DNA of 64,000 nt from Shimia abyssi (GCF_003014475.1 NZ_PYGJ01000007.1:124001-188000); one strand, 5' to 3'; shown: positions 18,629 to 27,916, counted from the first letter of the stretch. Notes: generated by a model from the sequence alone, not told the origin. Made by a program: numbers and translations.

Positions 18629-19906
18629 ATGGACAAGATCCAGACACTTGCCGAATTGCTAGGCATGCTGCGCAGAAGGTTTCTTCTGTGGGCGTCGGTC
18701 ATTTGTGTCGGCGTGCTCATCTCTTTGTACTACGTGCTGCAATTGCCGCAGCAATTTGAAACGTCTGCCACGATCCAGATTGAACAGCCGCCCATTCAAA
18801 CCAGCGATACCTCGGCCGGGGCGCTGAATGCGGCGATGCTGCAAAAGTTGCAGATCATCGAACAACGTGTGATGGCACGGGACAATCTGTTGGCGATCAT
18901 TGACAAGTTTGCGCTCTATGCAGATGCGCCGGGACTGTCCGATACGCAGAAAGTAGGGCTGTTGCGCGAGGCGTCACGTGTGAGACACATCACCAACCCC
19001 GATTTCCGCTGGCGGCAGGACATTTCCCCGTCGGCGTTGTTGGTCACGGTTCGGATGAACGACCCTGTGTTGGCGGCAAATGTGGCCAATGAACTGGTCA
19101 ACAACGTGCTGGAACAAGACGAAATGCGCAGCTCTGCGCGAGTGCGCGAGACGCTGAACTTCTTTGAAAGCGAGGAGCGCCGCATTTTGAATTCAATTGC
19201 GATCCTTGAAGACGAGATTGCCGAGTTCAAACAGGAAAACGCCGAGCTACTGCCCGGCGGAGTCGAGATTCTGCGCACGCGAGTCGCCGATTTGCAGCAG
19301 ATCGAGCTGGAATTACAGCGCGAGATAGTATCGATTCAAGACGGTCGCGGCAGCAACAATACGTCGGTACGCGCGCAGCAGGTACGCCGTCTTCAGGAAG
19401 AGCGCGAGCTGTACCGGCTTGAGATCGCGGAAATCAGACAGGCTATTGCGGACTCGCCGCGTGTTGAGCAGCAATACAATCGCCTGCAACGCCAGTTGCA
19501 GAAGCTGGAAGACCAGTTTGCCGCGATCACCGTGGGCAAGGCTGAGGCCGAAATGAACCACATGCTGGAAACAAGCAGCCAGGTCGATAGTTTTGCGGTG
19601 TTGGAAAAGGCGTTGCCACCCGATTGGCCTATTGCGCCATCGCGCAAGCGGGTACTGGGCATGGGCGGGTTGATGAGCGCCGTTGTAGCACTGACACTGG
19701 TGTTCTTGGCGGAACTGCGCAGCCCCGTGATCTGGACGCGATCTCAGTTCGAACGACAGCTGGGTATGCGCGCGGTTGTCGCCATTCCGGTGATCGAGCA
19801 AAAACGAGAGCGGAAATCCCGTCTGGTGCGTTCTGGGTTTTCACTGGCCGCGCTGGCCGCCGGGTTTACTGCACTGGTGGGCGTCATCTTTAAGTTCGCT
19901 CGCTGA
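18629..19906 (+). CDS. Wzz/GumC-like polysaccharide chain-length determinant
   Basis: The 425-residue protein has an N-terminal cytoplasmic segment, a membrane helix (LLWASVICVGVLISLYYVL), a Wzz-type periplasmic domain starting with QFETSATIQIEQPP, a long coiled coil (about residues 180-310, rich in E, Q, R and L) and a second membrane helix at the C-terminus (SLAALAAGFTALVGVIF). This is the polysaccharide co-polymerase layout, here without the cytoplasmic tyrosine-kinase domain. A separate ATPase-like protein at 33162 may be the missing partner. GAGGA lies seven bases before the ATG. It probably sets chain length of the exported polymer with the Wzy-like protein at 21423. Confidence 0.85.
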   Translation: MDKIQTLAELLGMLRRRFLLWASVICVGVLISLYYVLQLPQQFETSATIQIEQPPIQTSDTSAGALNAAMLQKLQIIEQRVMARDNLLAIIDKFALYADAPGLSDTQKVGLLREASRVRHITNPDFRWRQDISPSALLVTVRMNDPVLAANVANELVNNVLEQDEMRSSARVRETLNFFESEERRILNSIAILEDEIAEFKQENAELLPGGVEILRTRVADLQQIELELQREIVSIQDGRGSNNTSVRAQQVRRLQEERELYRLEIAEIRQAIADSPRVEQQYNRLQRQLQKLEDQFAAITVGKAEAEMNHMLETSSQVDSFAVLEKALPPDWPIAPSRKRVLGMGGLMSAVVALTLVFLAELRSPVIWTRSQFERQLGMRAVVAIPVIEQKRERKSRLVRSGFSLAALAAGFTALVGVIFKFAR

Positions 19907-20593
19907 GGACATTCTGGGCTGCGCGGCTGTTTCGTGGCGCCGTGATCTTTGTGTGCGCGTGCCTGCCATTTAGGCGGGAGGCGACACAGCGCCGCCGCCA
20001 AAGGCTCATCAAGAATTCGGCAAATTGGCTGATTCATGGATCGAATATTCAGGTCATTCATGGCGAAAAAATTCTCTCGGTCCAAATCAGCGCCAAATCG
20101 ACGCCACAATTCGGCCTCAATTCGCGATTTAGCGACCTCTTTTCACCGAATCATTAGCCGATACATGTTAGTGCCGAAACTGGTCAGCCGCATGGAGTAG
20201 AAACAATCGGAGCCGTGGTGATAACACTATTTCCAGATACAGATCAGTAAAACCAACATTAACGGCTTCTTTGAACACCTTCTATTCTTTGACAAAAAAT
20301 TGACACATGGTTAATTGTTATTTTTCAATATGTTACGCAAAGTCACCGTAAAAATACGGTGGATTTTTCGGAAATTGTGTCTAATGTTTGTTCTTGGGTG
20401 GGCGCTTCTTTGAGAGGAGCACCGGAGAAACGAAGTTACGACTGCTTATGCAGATGTCCCTGCTGCCAGGGTTATCATGAACAGTCAAAAAAATGGCCTC
20501 TGCAAGAAATGCAGGCGCCTTCAGGTTGGCCTATGGCCGCCAATAGTAGCTACGACTCTATTGCTGCTTTTTGAGCATTTGGGGATGACGCCA
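19907..20593 (+). promoter_or_regulatory. Long A+T-rich leader upstream of the initiating sugar transferase
   Basis: This 687-bp stretch carries no convincing gene and is visibly richer in A+T than its surroundings, especially 20220-20400. It has two overlapping TTGACA hexamers (20289-20294 and 20300-20305), each a possible -35 element; the second is followed by A+T-rich sequence (TTAATTGTTATTTTTCAATATG). A perfect hairpin-like repeat ACCGTA-AAAA-TACGGT lies at 20345-20360, then GAGAGGAGCACCGGAG near 20412. Short open frames in 20359-20574 and from 20477 have no recognisable product. A long regulated leader fits control of exopolysaccharide initiation. Confidence 0.5.
20345..20360. repeat. 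Perfect inverted repeat ACCGTA-N4-TACGGT in the leader
   Basis: Six-base arms with an AAAA centre, just downstream of the TTGACA hexamers and followed by GGATTTTT. It could be a regulator-binding palindrome or a small hairpin in the 5' leader. Confidence 0.5.
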
Positions 20594-21259
20594 ATGGCGA
20601 TCTATTCGCTTAAAGATTTCGAAGAGGCGTATGCGATCATGCCGCCTCGGGAAGGTTTCTATCGCAGCTATGTCAAACGCGTGTTTGACATCGGTTTTGT
20701 TGTTGCCATCGCGCTGCCCGTCGCATTTGTTGTAGCGGTGCTGGCGCTGATTATTGCTGCGGATGGAAAATCTCCGTTTTACCTGCAAAAACGCGTGGGG
20801 CGAAACGGTAAGACATTTAACATGATCAAGCTTCGTTCGATGGTGCCGAATGCGGAAAAGGAACTCCGAGCACATCTGCGCGCCAACCCAGACTTACGTC
20901 GGGAATGGGACGAAAAGCAGAAGCTGAGCAACGATCCGCGCATCACGAGGATCGGCCGGTTCATTCGCAAATCGTCCTTGGATGAGCTACCGCAGTTCTG
21001 GAATGTGCTGCGTGGTGATATGTCTGTTGTGGGTCCGCGCCCGATGATGGTAGATCAGACCCAGCTTTATCCTGGTACGGCTTATTACGCGCTGCGCCCC
21101 GGTATCACTGGGTTTTGGCAGATTTCAGAGCGGAACGAATGCAGCTTTGCCGAGCGGGCGTTGCATGACACGCATTATCATCGCGCGCTGTCCTTTGGCA
21201 CCGACCTGACAGTCGTGATGCGCACGGTGTTTGTGGTCGCTGCGGGAACCGGCGTCTGA
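20594..21259 (+). CDS. Undecaprenyl-phosphate sugar-1-phosphate transferase (ExoY/WbaP family)
   Basis: From the ATG at 20594 (GGGG nine bases upstream) the protein is 221 residues, normal for ExoY-type enzymes. An in-frame start at 20477 would add about 39 unrelated residues. The N-terminus is followed by YVKRVFDIGFVVAIALPVAF, the single membrane anchor. Next come FYLQKRVGRNGKTFNMIKLR, ITRIGRFIRKSSLDELPQFW, GDMSVVGPRP and RPGITGFWQI, the signature blocks of the catalytic domain. It transfers the first sugar-1-phosphate to the lipid carrier and so starts repeat-unit assembly. The unusually long A+T-rich leader suggests this is the regulated entry point of the pathway. Confidence 0.92.
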   Translation: MAIYSLKDFEEAYAIMPPREGFYRSYVKRVFDIGFVVAIALPVAFVVAVLALIIAADGKSPFYLQKRVGRNGKTFNMIKLRSMVPNAEKELRAHLRANPDLRREWDEKQKLSNDPRITRIGRFIRKSSLDELPQFWNVLRGDMSVVGPRPMMVDQTQLYPGTAYYALRPGITGFWQISERNECSFAERALHDTHYHRALSFGTDLTVVMRTVFVVAAGTGV

Positions 21260-21269
21260 CGCAATCGGG

Positions 21270-21296
21270 ACGGCGCGCAGATCTCGTGCGCGCCGT
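21270..21296 (+). terminator. Strong G+C hairpin after the sugar transferase gene
   Basis: ACGGCGCGCA and TGCGCGCCGT form a perfect 10-bp stem with a seven-base loop, eleven bases after the stop. There is no T-run, so it may be a transcript-stabilising or Rho-assisted structure. Confidence 0.4.
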
Positions 21297-21422
21297 GATC
21301 TGGACCTCTAGCCGTCGCACTTGTGTTGCAATGCCGGCTCAGGTCAGAAATCCGGCTCCCACTTCTGCAATTGCGCCCTATAATGTGCCTATTCGGTTCG
21401 TTTCGTAAAAAGGTCGCGCCAC

Positions 21423-22913
21423 ATGCCCAACGCATTTGCAAGCCTGATGCTGTTGCTATGGCCCGTGGTCGCGTGGCGTCTGTTTGTGGCTTTGCCGCCG
21501 GGCCGGGCGCTAATCTGGTCGTTGCTGGGCGCTTATCTGCTGCTGCCGCCGCCGCCTGCCAATTTTGACTTCCCATTGATGCCAGCACTGGACAAATCCT
21601 CGCTGCCAAATCTGTCGGTGCTGCTGATCATTGTCTTTGTGCTTGGCCTGAAACCCAAGCTGTTGCCTGAGTCTTGGCCAGCGCGAGTGCTGATTTTTGT
21701 CTTTGTGCTGTCCCCAATTGTGACGGTTTTCACAAATCCAGAGCCGCTGATTTTTACGGAAACATTTATTCGCGGCTTGATCCTTCAGGATGCGATAGCC
21801 CAGCCGATCAACCAGTTCATTACGCTGATCGGCTTCATGCTGGCGCGAAATTATCTGCAAACCCGAGAGGATCAGCGCGACCTGTTGATCGCCTTGTTGA
21901 TCGCCGGGTTGGTCTATTCCCTACCTGTGTTGCTGGAAGTGCGTCTGAGTCCACAGCTTAACAACTGGGTGTATGGGTATTTCCAACACCTGTTTTCCCA
22001 GACCATTCGCGGCGGTGGCTATCGCCCGATGGTGTTCCTGTATCATGGGATCTGGCTGGCTTATTTCATGCTGACGTGCCTGTTGGCGGCGATGGTTCTC
22101 GTGCGGGGGGATGACGGCGAAAACCGCATGAAATACCTGATCGCGGTGCTTTACTTGGCTGTTGTTCTGGTACTTTGCAAAACGCTCGCGACATTGGTTT
22201 ATGCAGGGGCGGCGGGTTTGGTTATCATGTTGTTCAGCACAACTATGCAGATGCGGATCGCTGTCGTACTTGCCGCTATTGCCTGTCTTTATCCAGCGCT
22301 TAAATCGGCCGATCTGGTTCCGACAGACGCACTTGTGGCGCGCGCAGAAGCGGTATCGCCGGATCGCGCACATTCGTTGGCCTTTCGGTTTGAGAACGAA
22401 GACATCCTGTCAGAACGGGCATCTGAAAAGCCGTGGTTCGGGTGGGGGATCTGGGGGCGCAACCACCTGCACCACCCCAAAACGGGGGCGATTACGTCGG
22501 TGTCGGACGGGTATTGGGTGATTGCATTGGGGACATGGGGCTGGGTCGGTTTTATCGCGCGGTTCGGTTTGCTGTCGCTCCCCATTTTCCTGCTGTGGCG
22601 CCAATTGGCGTTGGAACGCAGCGACGCAAAAAAACGCTCTCGTCGCAGTGCCACCTATACAATGCGCGGCGGTGCCCATGCCAATACCGAAGCTGCATTG
22701 GTTGATGTTTCACCTTTTGTTGCGCCACTTGCGGTGATGCTTGGTTTCAATCTGTTGGACTTTTTGCCAAACGCGACGCTCACGCCGGTGACGTGGATTA
22801 TTTCGGGGATGTTGCTGGGGCATGTTGAATTGTTGCAACGCCAACGGCGAGAGGCGCGCACACCCAACACGTTGCGCACGTTCATGCCGGGCAAAAAGCG
22901 CACTGTGCTGTGA
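21423..22913 (+). CDS. O-antigen ligase/polymerase-like membrane protein (Wzy candidate)
   Basis: The 496-residue protein is almost entirely hydrophobic helices (about 10-12), such as LLIIVFVLGLK and LIAVLYLAVVLVLCKTLATL, with one larger polar loop after mid-protein containing RAHSLAFRFENEDILSE and WGIWGRN. A big periplasmic loop with scattered arginines is the usual sign of Wzy polymerases and WaaL-like ligases, which have little sequence identity. It follows the initiating transferase and lies close to Wzz- and Wzx-like genes, so repeat-unit polymerisation is the most likely job. The C-terminal tail is basic (LLQRQRREARTP). Ligase versus polymerase cannot be decided here. Confidence 0.7.
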   Translation: MPNAFASLMLLLWPVVAWRLFVALPPGRALIWSLLGAYLLLPPPPANFDFPLMPALDKSSLPNLSVLLIIVFVLGLKPKLLPESWPARVLIFVFVLSPIVTVFTNPEPLIFTETFIRGLILQDAIAQPINQFITLIGFMLARNYLQTREDQRDLLIALLIAGLVYSLPVLLEVRLSPQLNNWVYGYFQHLFSQTIRGGGYRPMVFLYHGIWLAYFMLTCLLAAMVLVRGDDGENRMKYLIAVLYLAVVLVLCKTLATLVYAGAAGLVIMLFSTTMQMRIAVVLAAIACLYPALKSADLVPTDALVARAEAVSPDRAHSLAFRFENEDILSERASEKPWFGWGIWGRNHLHHPKTGAITSVSDGYWVIALGTWGWVGFIARFGLLSLPIFLLWRQLALERSDAKKRSRRSATYTMRGGAHANTEAALVDVSPFVAPLAVMLGFNLLDFLPNATLTPVTWIISGMLLGHVELLQRQRREARTPNTLRTFMPGKKRTVL

Positions 22914-22920
22914 ATGGCCC

Positions 22921-23436
22921 CTATTGTGTGCGCGTACCAATCACACGCGCTGGTACACCCGCCACCACGTCTGACGGCGCGACCGATTTGGTCACAACCG
23001 CATTGGCTCCAATTTCGGCATGGTCCCCGACGTGGATCGCACCCATCACCTTGGCCCCTGCCCCGACATCGACGTGCCCGCCCAATTGCACCGGACCGGC
23101 CAGCGTCACCTGATGCATCAGCTGGCAATTGGGGCCAATCTCAGCGCTAGGATGCACGATGATGCCGTTGGGATGTGGCAGGCGCAGACCGCCGCCGATC
23201 TGACAATTGAGGTGCAGTTCAGATTGCGTCACCAGTGACCAGAACCAATGCACTGCCACCCAGTATTTAGACGCAAAACGCGCCACGAGCCCGCCACGAT
23301 CACGCGCGGATTGATAACGCCGGATGGATCGCAAAAGTTTTGGCCCCGGATCCCAAAAGCGGCGCACATCTTCGCGCGACCAGTCCGGTGTGCTTGCCGA
23401 TATCTGCTGTTGATCTGTCACGCGCCGCCCTGCCAT
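22921..23436 (-). CDS. Hexapeptide-repeat acyltransferase (serine O-acetyltransferase/WcaB-like)
   Basis: The ATG at 23436 (AGGG eight bases before it) gives 171 residues; a TTG nine codons earlier is less likely. The C-terminal half is a left-handed beta-helix of hexapeptide repeats: IGGGLRLPHPNGIIVHPSA, QVTLAGPVQLGGHVDVGAGA, IGANAVVTKSVAPSDVVAGV. CysE-type serine acetyltransferases and colanic-acid WcaB-like O-acetyltransferases share this fold. The setting in an exopolysaccharide locus favours acetylation of a sugar or repeat unit over cysteine synthesis. It is one of only two minus-strand genes inside the polysaccharide region, and its stop lies seven bases from the end of the convergent Wzy-like gene. 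Confidence 0.8.
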   Translation of the reverse strand: MAGRRVTDQQQISASTPDWSREDVRRFWDPGPKLLRSIRRYQSARDRGGLVARFASKYWVAVHWFWSLVTQSELHLNCQIGGGLRLPHPNGIIVHPSAEIGPNCQLMHQVTLAGPVQLGGHVDVGAGAKVMGAIHVGDHAEIGANAVVTKSVAPSDVVAGVPARVIGTRTQ

Positions 23437-23572
23437 CAAATTGCCCTGAAATCGTTGTCGCAAAACCTCTGTTGTTTCGCAACTTTACTCTGCATTCGGC
23501 TTACCCTTGATGCGACGCGCGCCGCGGTGTTTTGCTAAGGCGCACCATGACAGAAACAGGATAAACCGGCCC

Positions 23573-25594
23573 ATGCGCCAGACCGCCAGCCAAAGCTCTA
23601 AGCCGTCACTGCCTGCGCCACACCGGGCAGAGATCGATGGGTTGCGCGCCATCGCCGTGCTGGCCGTGGTGCTGTATCATTTTGGTATTCCAGGGCTGCG
23701 GGGTGGTTTTGTTGGAGTGGACATCTTTTTTGTCATCTCAGGTTTCCTGATTGGCGGCATTCTGTGGCGCGAAAAGACCGCGACAGGGCGGCTGTCGCTT
23801 GGTCGGTTTTATATGCGCCGTATTCGCAGGTTGGCCCCGGCCTATGTGGCGATGTCGGTGGCGGTGCTGGTTGTAGGCTGGATGGTGTTGTTGCCGTTTG
23901 ACTATCGCGAAACTGCCAAGGGTGTGATCGCGGCAACGGTCTATTTGTCGAATGTTCAGTTCTTTCGTCAGTCTGGGTATTTTGACGGCGCGGCTGAGGA
24001 CAAAGTGCTGTTGCACACGTGGTCTTTATCGGTAGAGGAACAGTTCTATCTGTTCCTGCCTTTGGTCTTTCTTCTTTTTTCCAGGTCACGCCGCGCGATG
24101 ATTGTTGCGCTGGTGGCACTGTTCATCGCCTCGCTGCTGAGCGCCATTCCGATGACCAGCCGATCACAAACAGCCGCATTTTACCTGTTCCCTTTCCGCG
24201 CGTGGGAGCTTTTGGCAGGTGTGTTGCTGGCCATCTGGGGGCAGGAACGCGCCAGCGACTGGCGTGTCGGACCATGGGCGAGCTGGCTAGGGCTGGTGCT
24301 GATCCTTGGCGGGATTGTGTGGATTCAACCGGGCAACGCGTTTCCGGGCTGGCAGGCAATGGTGCCGGTTCTGGGCACCGTTTTACTTTTGGTGAACGGA
24401 CAAGACGACAACCCGGTGAACCGGGTTTTGTCGATGCGCGGGCCGGTGTGGATCGGCTTGATTTCTTATTCTCTCTACCTGTGGCATTGGCCCGTTTTCA
24501 CGCTGTCGACCTATGTGCGCGGCGCATATGGCGTGTTGGAAACGGGCGTGTGGGTTGGTCTGAGTTTTGCGCTGGCGTGGGTGTCCTGGCGGTTCGTGGA
24601 ACAACCGGTGCGCCGTGCGCGCGACCTGTCGGGCACGGTCTTGCTGGGCGGGGCGACGCTGGCTTCGCTTGTGTTGCTCGGAGCGTCGGCCTTTGTGTTT
24701 AAGGCGGACGGGGTTGATGGTCGGTTTGGGCCGGCGGCAGAGGTGCATATTGCGGCATCCAGTGATTTTCTTCAGGATTTCTCGCGCTGTTACGTGCCCG
24801 CCGAGGGCCCGTTTGAGGGTATCGAAGTTTGCCCGATTGGTCCAGAAGGACGCGCGCCGCGTGTCTTGATCTGGGGCGACAGCCATGTGCGCGCGTTTTA
24901 CGAAGGCCTGGCGCAAGCTGCCAACGAGCATCAGCGGGCTGGGCTTGTGATCTGGCGGGCGGGTTGTGCGCCGGTGTTTGATTTGGAAAAGGTCGAGAAC
25001 AGCGCCACAGACGTGCAAAACCGCGCCTGTCGGGCGGCAAACGACCAGATCCGCAGCGCATTGGCAGGGATGCCAGAGTTGCGCGACGTATTGTTGATTG
25101 GGCGGTGGGCCTATTACACGACTGGAACGGGCACCGGGAATGACGTTCATAACACAATTTCGCTGAGCAGTACCGCTGGGCTGGATTTTCCGCAGGATCA
25201 ATTGTTTGCAGAGGCGATGGGCGCAACGGTGAACGAATTGGCGCTGCTTGATCGCAGTATATACGGCCTGCGCCAGCCACCAGAGATTGCGGCTTATAAA
25301 GCCCCTGAGATCGCCCGCGCGCTGGCCCATCGCCGGGTGCGCCCGGAAGAGGCGCGCGAGCTGGGCCGCGTGACGCTGAGCGATGCGCGAAGGCGGGCGA
25401 AAAGCGGCGATGCCGCGCTGGAACTTGGCGGGGCGCAAGTGATTGAGACCTGGGATTGGTTTTGCGACGACTTCCTATGTGACGCGGTGCAAGACGGGGT
25501 TGGGTATTACTTTGACAACAACCACGTGACAAACGCCGCCGCGCGAAACATGCGCCGGATATTTGACGCCATATTTGAGCAGGCGCGGCCATGA
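23573..25594 (+). CDS. OafA/YrhL-type membrane O-acyltransferase with C-terminal SGNH domain
   Basis: The ATG at 23573 (AGGA upstream) gives 673 residues. The N-terminal half is an acyltransferase-3 membrane domain with HRAEIDGLRAIAVLAVVLYH, GGFVGVDIFFVISGFLIGG, HTWSLSVEEQFYLFLP and RFVEQPVRR. The C-terminal half (from about 390) is a periplasmic SGNH hydrolase-like domain with LIWGDSHVRAFYEG and, near the end, FDNNHVTN, which supplies the Asp/His pair. Such fusions transfer acetyl or other acyl groups to surface polysaccharides. With the hexapeptide acyltransferase next door this implies an acylated polymer. The stop overlaps the ATG of the GMC oxidoreductase (25591), linking the two. Confidence 0.88.
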   Translation: MRQTASQSSKPSLPAPHRAEIDGLRAIAVLAVVLYHFGIPGLRGGFVGVDIFFVISGFLIGGILWREKTATGRLSLGRFYMRRIRRLAPAYVAMSVAVLVVGWMVLLPFDYRETAKGVIAATVYLSNVQFFRQSGYFDGAAEDKVLLHTWSLSVEEQFYLFLPLVFLLFSRSRRAMIVALVALFIASLLSAIPMTSRSQTAAFYLFPFRAWELLAGVLLAIWGQERASDWRVGPWASWLGLVLILGGIVWIQPGNAFPGWQAMVPVLGTVLLLVNGQDDNPVNRVLSMRGPVWIGLISYSLYLWHWPVFTLSTYVRGAYGVLETGVWVGLSFALAWVSWRFVEQPVRRARDLSGTVLLGGATLASLVLLGASAFVFKADGVDGRFGPAAEVHIAASSDFLQDFSRCYVPAEGPFEGIEVCPIGPEGRAPRVLIWGDSHVRAFYEGLAQAANEHQRAGLVIWRAGCAPVFDLEKVENSATDVQNRACRAANDQIRSALAGMPELRDVLLIGRWAYYTTGTGTGNDVHNTISLSSTAGLDFPQDQLFAEAMGATVNELALLDRSIYGLRQPPEIAAYKAPEIARALAHRRVRPEEARELGRVTLSDARRRAKSGDAALELGGAQVIETWDWFCDDFLCDAVQDGVGYYFDNNHVTNAAARNMRRIFDAIFEQARP

Positions 25595-27138
25595 GTGCGC
25601 CCCAAGATCAGGTTTGGGATGTGATCGTGATCGGCACCGGGATGGGAGGTGGTACGATTGGGCGTCGCCTGACCGAACGCGGCTTGTCGGTGTTGTTTGT
25701 TGAGCGTGGACCGGCGGGTTTGCGCGCCGAGGAACATGGGCTGGATGCGGGGGTTTGGGATCCGCAGGCGCGGATTGTGCGCGGGTTTTGGCCGGATCAA
25801 GTTCACGCAAAGGTGGATGGGGTCGAGGCGCGGTTTTATGCGCCGCTTGGGGCCGGGGTTGGTGGATCGTCGGTGTTCTATGCCGCCACGCTGGAGCGCC
25901 CGGAGCCGCATGATCTGGATGACAGCCCAGGGATGCCGCACCCGACCGGAGGTTGGCCGGTATCCTATGATCAAATGCGGCCCTATTTTGAGGCAGCGGA
26001 GCGGATGTATCACGTCAGTGGCACTGCGGATCCGTTGGGTGAAAATGGTGGACTGCCAATTGGGCCAGAAATGCCTTCGGCGGATCGGGCGTTGTATGAC
26101 GCGATGCAAAAGGCCGGGTTGCACCCCTATCAGGGGCATATGGCGTTGCGGCATTTGGACGGGTGTCAGAATTGTCTGGGGTCAAAGTGCCCGAAGGCGT
26201 GCAAGATGGATGGGCGCTCAGCCGGGGTGGAGCCTGCGCTGGCAAGCGGGTGGGCGCAGCTCATCGACCTCTGCGAGGTCTCTTCGCTGCGCAGCGAAGA
26301 CGGAGAGGTTGTTTCTGTAACTGCGGTGCGGGATGGCGCGCCATTACAGTTGCGCGCGCGGGCCTATGTGTTGGCGGCGGGCGCGTTGAGTTCCCCACGG
26401 CTACTGATGGCCTCGGGCATTGGCGACGGGCCGGTTGGCCGTAACCTGATGTTTCATTTATCCGAGATGTTCGCGCTGTGGCCCGGACGGGCACATAAGG
26501 GTAGTGCACCGACTAAGGCGCTGGCGTTTCGGGATGTCTATCGCAGCAATTCCATACGATATGGTATGGTGCAGGCGATGGGGATCGAGGCACGCTATGG
26601 CGAGATCGTGCATTACCTGAACATGGCCTTTGATCGCTCTTGGTTAAGACGGTTTCGCGGGTTGCGACAATTGACGCGCATACCGGCGGCGCTGGCGGTG
26701 AAGCTGTTTGGTGAGGCCAAGATTTTTGTCGGGATACTGGAAGATCTGCCCTATGAAGGAAACCGGGTAATGTTTGATCCAGACAATCCCGACATGCTGG
26801 CGTTTATTTATGACATTGCCCCGGAACTCAGGGACCGGCGGCGCGGGTTTCGCAAGGGAATCCGCAAGGCGCTCAGAGGGTTGCGGGTTGTCTTTTTGGG
26901 CACAGGGCCGGATATCAACTATGGCCATCCGTGTGGAACTTTGCGGTTTGGGAGTGATCCAGAAATCAGCGTTCTGGACGCAGAATGCCGGGTGCATGGG
27001 GTCGCGAACCTGTGGGTGGCGGATGCGAGCTTTATGCCAACATCAATGGGCGTGAACCCCAGCCTGACCATTGCGGCAAATGCGTTGCGGGTTGGGGATG
27101 CGGTGGCAGACCAGTTGATTGGAGGGAATATGCGATGA
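25591..27138 (+). CDS. GMC-family FAD-dependent oxidoreductase
   Basis: The 515-residue protein has the Rossmann FAD site WDVIVIGTGMGGGTIGRRL at the start, LAAGALSSPRLLMASG in the middle and GHPCGTLRFGSDP with PTSMGVNPSLTIAANALR at the end. The last pair is the GMC C-terminal signature carrying the catalytic His and Asn. Cysteines cluster in HLDGCQNCLGSKCPKACKMD (near residue 190), which could bind a metal or form disulfides. The family oxidises alcohols and sugars. Coupling to the acyltransferase upstream and the SDR downstream suggests oxidation of a sugar hydroxyl during building-block synthesis. The actual substrate is unknown. Confidence 0.85.
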   Translation: MSAPQDQVWDVIVIGTGMGGGTIGRRLTERGLSVLFVERGPAGLRAEEHGLDAGVWDPQARIVRGFWPDQVHAKVDGVEARFYAPLGAGVGGSSVFYAATLERPEPHDLDDSPGMPHPTGGWPVSYDQMRPYFEAAERMYHVSGTADPLGENGGLPIGPEMPSADRALYDAMQKAGLHPYQGHMALRHLDGCQNCLGSKCPKACKMDGRSAGVEPALASGWAQLIDLCEVSSLRSEDGEVVSVTAVRDGAPLQLRARAYVLAAGALSSPRLLMASGIGDGPVGRNLMFHLSEMFALWPGRAHKGSAPTKALAFRDVYRSNSIRYGMVQAMGIEARYGEIVHYLNMAFDRSWLRRFRGLRQLTRIPAALAVKLFGEAKIFVGILEDLPYEGNRVMFDPDNPDMLAFIYDIAPELRDRRRGFRKGIRKALRGLRVVFLGTGPDINYGHPCGTLRFGSDPEISVLDAECRVHGVANLWVADASFMPTSMGVNPSLTIAANALRVGDAVADQLIGGNMR

Positions 27139-27899
27139 CCAAAACCATACGGACTGGTATGGCAATGGTGACGGGCGCTGGCTCTGGCCTTGGGCGCGCA
27201 CTGGCGATTGCATTATGCGCCAAGGGGCAGCGCGTGGCCGGGCTTGGCAGAAGGGCCGAAGCGCTGGACGAAACAGCCGAGCTTGCGGGGGATCTGTTCA
27301 CGGGCATTCCGGCAGATGTAGCGGATTGGGCAGCGGTTGAGGCCGCTTTTGGTCAAATTCGCGAAATCGCGCCGGTGTCGATCCTGATCAACAACGCCGG
27401 GGTGTATCCGCATCGCGACATTCTGGACGAGAGCGCTGCGAGCTTTATGCAGACTGTGGACGTAAATCTGGGCGGCATGGTTGCCTGTACCCGCGCGGCG
27501 CTGGAGGATATGAGCGCGACGGGACGTGGACGAATTGTGAATGTGTCGAGCTTTGCCGACATTGCGCCAGCTCCCTGTGCAGCGGCTTATAGTGTCTCAA
27601 AAGGGGCATGCACGATCTTTTCCCGTGCTTTGGTCGCGGATCTGGGGGATCGGTTGCCTGACATTGTGGTCAGCACATGGATGCCCGGCATGTTGGCAAC
27701 CGAGATGGGGCATCCGGACGGATTGGCCCCGGATGTGGCTGCGAACTGGGGGGCGGCACTGGCGCTTTGGCATGAGAGATCGTTGAACGGTGCTGTGTTT
27801 GAGATGGACCGGGAGGTATTGCCGCCGCGAGGCCTTAAGGGGAAGATTAAGGATGCAGTGTTAATGCGGCGACGCGAGGCGCGACGGATCGCGGTCTAA
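27135..27899 (+). CDS. Short-chain dehydrogenase/reductase
   Basis: The 254-residue protein starts at the ATG overlapping the GMC stop, with GGAGGG eight bases upstream. It shows the classical SDR motifs TGAGSGLGRALAIAL (NAD(P) binding), INNAGVYP, NVSSFADIAPAP (catalytic Ser) and AAYSVSKGA (Tyr-x3-Lys). The coupled GMC oxidoreductase and SDR could carry out an oxidation and stereospecific reduction of the same hydroxyl, an epimerisation strategy known for some sugars; that is inference. The lysine/arginine-rich tail (GLKGKIKDAVLMRRREARR) is unusual for soluble SDRs and may hold the protein at the membrane. Confidence 0.85.
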   Translation: MTKTIRTGMAMVTGAGSGLGRALAIALCAKGQRVAGLGRRAEALDETAELAGDLFTGIPADVADWAAVEAAFGQIREIAPVSILINNAGVYPHRDILDESAASFMQTVDVNLGGMVACTRAALEDMSATGRGRIVNVSSFADIAPAPCAAAYSVSKGACTIFSRALVADLGDRLPDIVVSTWMPGMLATEMGHPDGLAPDVAANWGAALALWHERSLNGAVFEMDREVLPPRGLKGKIKDAVLMRRREARRIAV

Positions 27900-27916
27900 G
27901 ATGGTTGCGTAAACGG

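Noticed and set aside
20359-20593. Small open frames and an N-terminal extension before the ExoY-like gene
   Set aside because: They have no ribosome-binding site of note and no family resemblance, and the Cys-rich stretch in the extension is not found in ExoY-type proteins; the start at 20594 has a proper ribosome-binding site.
24383-25438. Minus-strand open frame of 351 codons opposite the acyltransferase gene
   Set aside because: The plus strand shows the OafA and SGNH motifs in continuous frame; the reverse product is a composition artefact.
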